From the NCBI GenBank assembly GCA_910589415.1, contig OU342630.1:77930186-77994185 (forward strand): DNA of 64,000 nt, read 5' to 3'. The notes beneath the pieces were generated by a model. The model was given only the letters and a program-made list of their open reading frames with translations. It ran no database searches and was not told the DNA's origin. Shown here in pieces: positions 57,964 to 64,000 of the stretch. Every line of letters starts with the position of its first letter. Within the stretch, counting starts at the first letter, position 1. Source of the DNA: Malachius bipustulatus (taxonomy: Eukaryota > Arthropoda > Insecta > Coleoptera > Melyridae). A program made the position numbers and the translations under genes.

Positions 57964-58881
57964 AACGATTACACAACTAGTGGGGAGTTCGATGAATAGG
58001 GCAAAAAAAGAGTACTCTGGGTTTTCTTGAGCCAAACGTTTCGATTTATTTTTAAATCATCTTCAGTGGCTAGTAAAACATGAGGTTTTTTCTTAAAATT
58101 TGTTCCATGAGAACCAAACAACATCTAAAGCAGGTAGGTAAATTACATTTTTTTTTTTTTATTTATTTTACATCTCAATTACTTTAAGAAGCACTATCAA
58201 CCAGTCCTGAAAGGCACATGCCATATTTGGGGCTCTTTGACCTTTTGGTCTGAAACAACCGATCTTAAGGAACAATGACATAGTCTCTCGTAAAAGCAAC
58301 ACTTAAAAACACATTCACAATTAAAATTTGTTGTCACACAGCAGTTATTAATTTAAGAAATCATTTTCTTTAGTTGGATGACTAGATTGAAAGTTACATG
58401 TGCAATTCTTTTTTTATAGTTTTCTGAAAACTATAAAAAAAGAATTGCACATGTAACTTTCAATCTAGTCATCCAACTAAAGAAAATGATTTCTTAAATT
58501 AATAACTGCTGTGTGACAACAAATTTTAATTGTGAATGTGTTTTTAAGTGTTGCTTTTACGAGAGACTATGTCATTGTTCCTTAAGATCGGTTGTTTCAG
58601 ACCAAAAGGTCAAAGAGCCCCAAATATGGCATGTGCCTTTCAGGACTGGTTGATAGTGCTTCTTAAAGTAATTGAGATGTAAAATAAATAAAAAAAATGT
58701 AATTTACCTACCTGCTTTAGATGTTGTTTGGTTCTCATGGAACAAATTTTAAGAAAAAACCTCATGTTTTACTAGCCACTGAAGATGATTTAAAAATAAA
58801 TCGAAACGTTTGGCTCAAGAAAACCCAGAGTACTCTTTTTTTGCCCTATTCATCGAACTCCCCACTAGTTGTGTAATCGTT
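57964..58881. mobile_element. 918-bp perfect palindrome with 1-nt centre
   Basis: The arms 57964-58424 and 58426-58881 are reverse complements around T58425. The only length difference is a T13 versus A8 homopolymer (near 58150 and 58695). Near the outer right end CTGAAGA-T-GATTTA....TAAATC-GAAACG (58779-58808) repeats the motif layout of palindrome 1, about 100 bases from the end. No endonuclease coding sequence is visible. The arms could be the 3' UTR of a Penelope-like element related to, but different from, palindrome 1. Confidence 0.85.
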
Positions 58882-59100
58882 GTTTTAACTTAGTCGATGA
58901 CTAATAAAGGATATTATTAAATATATAAATATATATATAAATATATAAATATATATATATATATCGTGGGCAGGTGAATTTTGGAAAACCACTTTTTCGT
59001 AATCTGGGGGTCATGATCGGTGGACATTTGATGAGTTTGGGTGATTTTTGGAAAGTGATGTCGTCCTCAATAGTGTATTTTTTTGTTAAAAAATACACTA

Positions 59101-60309
59101 ATACCACAATGCAGTAAGGTGAAAGGCTTGAAAATTGAACTGCTAAGAACGGCGGCATTCACAGGGTACTAGTATAGATGTAAAAAGTCTATTGAAGATA
59201 ACACGCAGCATCTGATGTCGGAAATACAAAAAGCTCCGGAAGTTGATATTAATCTATTAATTATTAACGGGAAACACTCTGGTTCAATTGGCCGAGCTAA
59301 TCAGCTACTTGTTGCAGATATTCCTCACAATTAGGTAATTGAGTCGACAATTAAATATGGCGTCGATCATTTATTCCGAAACGTAGTTTCAGTCGAGAAC
59401 CACAAAATGTGAAATTTATATTTCGCGAAGAAAAACGGGTGCTTCGCAACTTCTTTAAAAGGTGATAGACACCTAAAAGGTAAATATTTTCAGGTACGAT
59501 AGCAAGATATACAGGTAGGCTTTTCTCCGCTTTATAGTTACTTGTTCGCGACGTTTTTTCGCCCGCGGCCTGCTTTGTTCCCTGCTGCTGGTATCCTTCC
59601 CCATGGCCGTCCACCGGCTTTCGCTTTGCTGCTTTACGTCATGTAGCCTCGAAGCTATTTGGTAAAATTATGGCGTGACCTTTGCGAAACAGCGGCCACG
59701 TTAACTCCAATCTTCACGTATTAGTTCCACGCTGACATATAACCTGCGCTCTAAAATCATCCCTTCGAGCTATCTAAAGCCTGTGAATCTATGATGTTTT
59801 TGATAAAACAGTCGTTAAGAGTTTTAACTTGAGGAAATAATTTCTTTTCACCTTTTGAATGCCTTTGGAGATTTCCATATTTTGAAAAATTTTCAGTAGG
59901 TATATTATAACAGATAAGTAATAGCATTATTCTTTAACAAGCGAAGAATGGTTATTATTCACGATAACGAAACTTACAATTAAGAGGAGTCGTATTACAA
60001 TGAGAGTTCATGCTCGGAATTTCTACAACTTGGTAGGTATATGAAAAATAATCAGGCTTGGGATTTCGAATCCGGCCATAACGGGCGATATGTTTGTTAT
60101 TCTGTGGTGTCCGCTATCACTTCGCGTTACCACTCGCTGTTGGAATCGACAGAAGATGAGACTACCAGGGAGGCAGCGTTATCGAGCTGCTTGCTTGTTC
60201 GACTCTTCGACGAGGAAGATCGCGTCATGATTATTTTATCAATGCAAATGCATTACTGTACCAAGTTACTAACTAAGTAGGTACCTAATAAGTTAATTTT
60301 ACATTTCAG
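59101..60309. other. End of the GPCR intron, nothing firmly supported
   Basis: A 79-codon plus-strand frame at 60041-60280 lies 29 bases before the GPCR exon but shows no receptor-like sequence. A 87-codon minus-strand frame at 59351-59614 also lacks motifs. The acceptor TTTCAG ends this stretch. Confidence 0.4.
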
Positions 60310-61208
60310 GTAACACTTTCATAGTCAACATCGCACTAGCGGATCTTTTGATATCTGGGTTGGTGGTCCCAGCATCAGCAGTGGCAATCCTAGCCGGACT
60401 AAAAGAATGCTCATCAATCTGCAAGTTCCAGTGGTACGTCGTAACCCTGTGCTTCCTAGTGACTGTGCTGTTCTCACTGGCCACATCAGCTGAAAACTAC
60501 ATACGACTTTGCTGCTCTCAAGCAGTGTACGAACGACTTACCAAGACGAAAATAATCGTGTCCTTGATACTACTCTGGGCAGGTTGTAGTATAACATCGG
60601 GTCTTCAATTTGTGCCTGGTTTGTCCTTCGACTACTGCAAGAGGAAATATGCCGGGACCTTACACTATCAAACGGCGGTAGGAGTCATTTTCGTCTTCCT
60701 TCCCATATTCTTCACATTTTTCCTCTTCCTGAGGACTATATTTGGGATCAAGAGAGCAAAGCTACGTCCAAGTTTCAAGCCACAAATCACCTTCAACTGG
60801 GATTGTTCTCTCATGAACACCAACTTCTACAGTTTCCTTCTCTTTTTGGCGTTTTGGTTGCCTTATGGAGTTATATTAGCAGTGAGTGCACAGCGTAGAA
60901 TAGCGGATGGACCATTTTACCACCTGGCATGGCTGGGTATGACCAAATCATGCGTTAATAACCTCGTGTACTGTGTCACTAACAGACACTTCAGAGGAGC
61001 ATACGTGAATCTATTCCATTATTGCTGTTGTAAAACTACGGTCACGTTCTCTAGAAGACAGAGGCCCGAAGCGGTAAGACCTTCTGGAGATGTGAGAGTG
61101 CATATCATTCCAGGTTACAACATGTACACTAGTCCTCAAAGGGCTAGAGAAGGACAGAGTAAGAGGTGTGTGACGAGGCAGAATGGCAGAGAAGTGTATG
61201 AATTATGA
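60310..61208 (+). CDS. Class A GPCR, terminal exon: TM2 to C-terminus, melatonin-receptor-like
   Basis: The exon starts after TTTCAG (60304-60309), completes Gly63 from the upstream exon and runs to TGA at 61206-61208, giving 361 residues in total from 27058. Visible landmarks are NTFIVNIALADLL in TM2 (D74 = 2.50), C100 (3.25) paired with C172 in loop 2, W152 (4.50), P194 (5.50), FWLP in TM6 (P247 = 6.50) and SCVNNLVYCVTNRHFR in TM7. The GN-F-V-A-AD-L and SC-N-xx-Y-N-FR phrases resemble melatonin-type receptors. Two hallmark sites are altered. The D/N-R-Y at the end of TM3 reads E124-N125-Y126, losing the conserved Arg, and NPxxY reads NNLVY. The third inner loop is short. The Cys cluster HYCCCK after TM7 could be palmitoylated, followed by a basic tail. 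The ligand is unknown. AATAAA lies 270 bases downstream. Confidence 0.9.
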
Positions 61209-61477
61209 TGAGATGACTCCTGTTCTAGAGGAATATGGATATAGGTGAGTTGCGTAGTTGGTTTATCTTGTAGTTTAAAAATCAGGATTATAATATTCTA
61301 AGTGAGAAAGTCGGATTGACCGATTCATCAATTCACTTACAGCCGAAACTATATTCAAGTCAGAAAGATGCATTTGGATGGTAAGTCCTTTTTGTAATGT
61401 AAGTACTCAATAAGAAAGAGTTTGAGAAGAAGCCCTTGAAGATGTAAAATTGTAGATTAACATTTGTACAGGAATCT

Positions 61478-61483
61478 AATAAA
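61478..61483 (+). terminator. Candidate poly(A) signal of the GPCR gene
   Basis: AATAAA occurs 270 bases after the receptor stop codon, before the next repeat begins. It is the first canonical hexamer in a suitable place, and its use is inferred. Confidence 0.5.
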
Positions 61484-61494
61484 ATTTATTCAGA

Positions 61495-61760
61495 GAGTAA
61501 CAGCTCGATTTCGAGAAGGGTAAAGCGCATGTAGATCACGTCGAGCTGAAACAATTTCTTTGGATTTAGACCCTCGTTGTTGCGATATGGGCGACTTCCA
61601 GTTTTTCATTTTTTTGGCTCTAGTTCCGACATTTTTTATTTTTTACTTAAATGAAGTTAGTTTTGGCAACTCCCAATACAACTAATGAAATCCAGTAGAA
61701 TCTAAACAAAATGCTTGTATCCAAATCTCTATTTGATACAAAATGGAGGCATGCCAGATA
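61495..61760 (+). repeat. Diverged half-copy of the 581-bp foldback MITE
   Basis: ACAGCTCGATTT, AAGGGTAAAG, CATGTAGATCACGTCGA and GACTTCCAGTTTTTCATTTTT follow the order of the left arm at 50400-50640 with many changes. The inverse arm is missing. The following 190 bases to the mariner show nothing. Confidence 0.65.
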
Positions 61761-61956
61761 GCGCATGATTGACAAAACCTTTAAGTGAGAACTAACAATA
61801 AAATGCTGCGTAATCCCTTATGGAACAAAGAAAGATTATCAAGAAAGAAGTTATTTCTTGCAAGAGAATTTAACGATTTAGGAACTATGGCTAGAGCAAG
61901 TTAGTAAACGAAAAACTGTTATTCGGCCACATTTTAGCAAAGATGATCTATAAATA

Positions 61957-63336
61957 CGAGGTCTATTCAGAAAATACGTGGACTATTTAAATTACGGAGC
62001 TCCAGCTAGTTGCAGAGGAATCCCTTTGGTGTCCGTACGTTGCACAGATCAGCTGATGGTAACGTTATTTTCCGATTGCAAATATCTTCATTGCTGAGTA
62101 GCTAGGCAGTTTTTAGTGAATGGCGATTTTTTCGTTTGTCGTATTTCAGAATGAGTGACCTGACCTGAAGGAGTATCGTCTTGCTGTAAAATTTTGTGCT
62201 AAGCTTGAGCGACTGAAACATTTAGTATGCTCAACATGGTTTAAGGTGATGTTGGTAGGAAGCATACGGCGCCTTACAAGTGACATGGACGTTTTAAAGG
62301 TAGTCGACATTCGATTGAGGACAATGAACGTCCTGGAAGTCCTTCTACATCAACTGATAACCCCCGCGTTGACAAAATCGACACATTACATCTGGCAAAT
62401 CGACGTCTGATCATTAGGGTGCTTGTTGAAGAATAAGGATATCAGTATGATCTTATCACGAGATTTTAACCGAAAAATTGAAGATACAACGTGATGCTGA
62501 GAAAGTTGACCACGCAGGAGGGTAGGTGGGTAGATGGTTGGGTAGGTGGGCCCATCTCCCCCATCCACCCACCTACTTATGACGGACGACCCACAAGTCA
62601 GTCGCGTTCTTTGGTCTGTCAGGAACTGCTTGATCGTTCAGAAGAAGAAAATTTCTTGCCAAGGATAATAACAGGTGATGGAATCATGGGTTTACGATAC
62701 TGATATTGAAATAAAGATACAATCGTCCCAGTGGGTGTGTGAAACGTTCCCTAGACGTCCATCAGAAAAAACTCGCCAAGTTCAATCCAATGTCAAGGTG
62801 ATAAAGACTTTTTGTTAGTTGAGGGTGTTGTTCACCACGAGTACCTCCTCCAAGGCTCCACAGTGAACAAGACTTACTTCATTGAAGTTCTCAAACGTCT
62901 GAGGGACACAATCCGTAGCAAGGGATCAGAAATGTAGAGTGGCCACTGGTTTTTCCACCACGAGAACGATATAACCCGTTCAGCTCTCCATATTCCTGAG
63001 TTTTTGGCCATACACTCATCACTGTTCTTCACTACCCCCTTACTCTGTTGACATTGCTCCTTGTGAGTTTTTCTTATTCCCACACCCAAAAGACCGTTGA
63101 AGTGAGGAAGATTTGAGACAATTCGGGAGATTAAGGCAAATGCGACGAAGGAGCTGAAGGGAAATAGAAAAGAAAAGTACCAGGAGTAGTGCTTGAGCAA
63201 ATAAAATAACCGTTGGGATAAGTGTGAGCGTTGATGAGGAGAGAGCTTTGAAGAGGACCCAGACATGTGACTTATTCTAAAATAACTACATTTTGTTCTT
63301 ATGACATCAGTTCGCGTATTATCTGAACAGACCTCG
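61957..63336 (+). mobile_element. Full-length but decayed mariner element
   Basis: The 1380-bp copy has inverted ends CGAGGTCTATTCAGAAAATACG (left, 61957) and CGCGTATTATCTGAACAGACC-type (right, ending 63336). It is flanked by TA on both sides (61955-61956, 63337-63338), the mariner target. Length and a single transposase frame are typical of the family. A G-rich insertion at 62522-62576 interrupts it. Confidence 0.87.
62151..63270 (+). pseudogene. Mariner transposase, inactivated
   Basis: Starting at ATG 62151 (MSDLT then a stop) the frames give EYRLAVKFCAKLERLKH, a SIEDNERPGSPSTS phrase (about 62310-62350) and NRRLIIRVLVEE (about 62400). They continue with CQELLDRSEEENFLPRIITG and DG (about 62620-62680), SSQWVCETFPRRP, QVQSNVKVIKTF, TVNKTYFIEVLKRLRDTI and PYSVDIAPCEFFLFPHPK (about 63040-63090). 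These are mariner hallmarks (ITGDE, YSPDxAPxDxFLF). The first catalytic site reads ITGDG with Glu lost, and the last reads APCEFF where Asp is usual. With several stops and frameshifts it cannot encode an active enzyme. Confidence 0.87.
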
Positions 63337-64000
63337 TATACAAAAATTCAGATATTTCACTGACTTTGTTCATGTAATATCTGCTGATATATGTATAGCT
63401 AAAACCGACTATTTTAAGGGTTGAACTGCAATATGGTTTGGGAAATTTGATCCCTTATCCCTTTTGTGGTTATTTGCTGCTACATTAGGAATACATGAAA
63501 ATATCGATACATATATGAAATCAAGTTTTTATGAAGATTTCAGATGGGGTAGGAATTTAATCACGCAGTCAACATCTAATAAAGTAGCTTTTATACACAA
63601 CATTACACGTATTATTAACTCCATAACCAATCTCCATTGATTCTCGTTAAATTATTTATTGAATCAGTGACTTCAGTGGCTTCATTCATATTAAGACTGG
63701 CTATTTGAAATCTTTATTTTGCATTATGGGGCATTTTTGCTGTTGCCAGTAATAAAGCAGTAGGCACTAGGCAATCGCATAACCCCAGAGCTTTTGCCCA
63801 CTTTGCATATACTTTGCTCGATGAATCTTTGCGTATATCCGAATGAACTACGACAATTGAAAACATGCAGGTCACTCATTTCATGCTAACTCGCATGCAG
63901 ACCGTTCGAAAAAGTAGGTGTGGATTATAGAAGCCTATTCCTAATTATGTCCTCCAGACTTCGAAAAACTGCTGAAATTAAATGCAACATTGCAATGTTC
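63337..64000. other. AT-rich sequence to the window end, nothing seen
   Basis: No gene or repeat was recognised after the mariner. Confidence 0.4.

Larger units (their letters stand above)
54233..59100 (+). mobile_element. 1.7-kb element copy B, split by a Penelope-like cluster
   Basis: The left part 54233-55925 matches copy A (30010-31600) almost throughout, starting CCTTCTTGCGCATCAATCGC. The right part 58935-59100 matches copy A's end, from the AT microsatellite and CGTGGGCAGGTGAATTTTGG to a hairpin (59071-59100) with the same 13-bp stem but loop TGTT instead of TATT. About 3 kb (about 55930-58930) has therefore been added inside the microsatellite. The element has no open frame. Confidence 0.8.

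Noticed and set aside
60041..60280. 79-codon frame just upstream of the receptor terminal exon
   Set aside because: Not GPCR-like. The exon 27058-27244 splices perfectly to 60310, leaving no need for this segment.
1..64000. CRISPR arrays, tRNA or rRNA genes
   Set aside because: No regularly spaced identical repeats and no tRNA- or rRNA-like sequence was recognised by eye. A tRNAscan/Infernal run would be needed to exclude tRNA-derived SINEs.

Overview
The window looks like AT-rich insect nuclear DNA. The evidence is a short 54-nt intron, an arthropod-type core promoter (TATA plus TCAGTC) in a solo LTR, and a dense mix of jockey-, RTE-, I/LOA- and CR1-like LINEs, Penelope-like elements, mariner elements and foldback MITEs. 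A beetle with a large genome is plausible, but the sequence does not settle the order or species.

Two host genes can be supported. (1) A class A GPCR on the + strand has one internal exon at 27058-27244 (TM1) and a terminal exon at 60310-61208 (TM2 to C-terminus). They join in phase across an intron of about 33 kb. The amino-terminal exon with the start codon was not found. The receptor resembles melatonin-type receptors in TM2 and TM7 but has E-N-Y where D/N-R-Y is expected. (2) A small two-exon gene on the - strand (41280 to 40806) lies inside that intron and encodes a 117-residue protein with a single C-terminal membrane segment.

Region by region: 1-5.1 kb holds foldback repeats, a pyrimidine-rich tract and a jockey-like RT remnant. 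At 5154-5850 is a solo LTR with matching 4-bp target duplications. 6.3-9.4 kb holds two LINE remnants on opposite strands. 11.5-15.95 kb holds a long I/LOA-type LINE (RT plus RNase H) split by a 1732-bp DNA transposon that has 140-bp subterminal repeats at both ends. 16-26.4 kb holds more foldbacks, RTE and jockey remnants, a Penelope RT fragment, and a decayed transposase with its own intron. From 27.2 to 60.3 kb is the GPCR intron. It carries two copies of a 1.7-kb element that ends in a hairpin (30.0-31.7 kb and 54.2-59.1 kb), several MITEs, a CR1-like LINE, the nested gene, and a cluster of three Penelope-like 3' ends (55.97-58.88 kb). Two of these ends form near-perfect palindromes. A decayed full-length mariner (61957-63336) lies downstream of the receptor.

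The most interesting structures are the Penelope-like palindrome cluster inserted in an AT microsatellite, where all three ends share a stem-loop motif; the transposon with 140-bp phased ends and an acidic terminal exon; the atypical receptor; and the nested membrane-protein gene. All coordinates and motifs were read by eye. Family assignments rest on recognised protein motifs, not on database searches.
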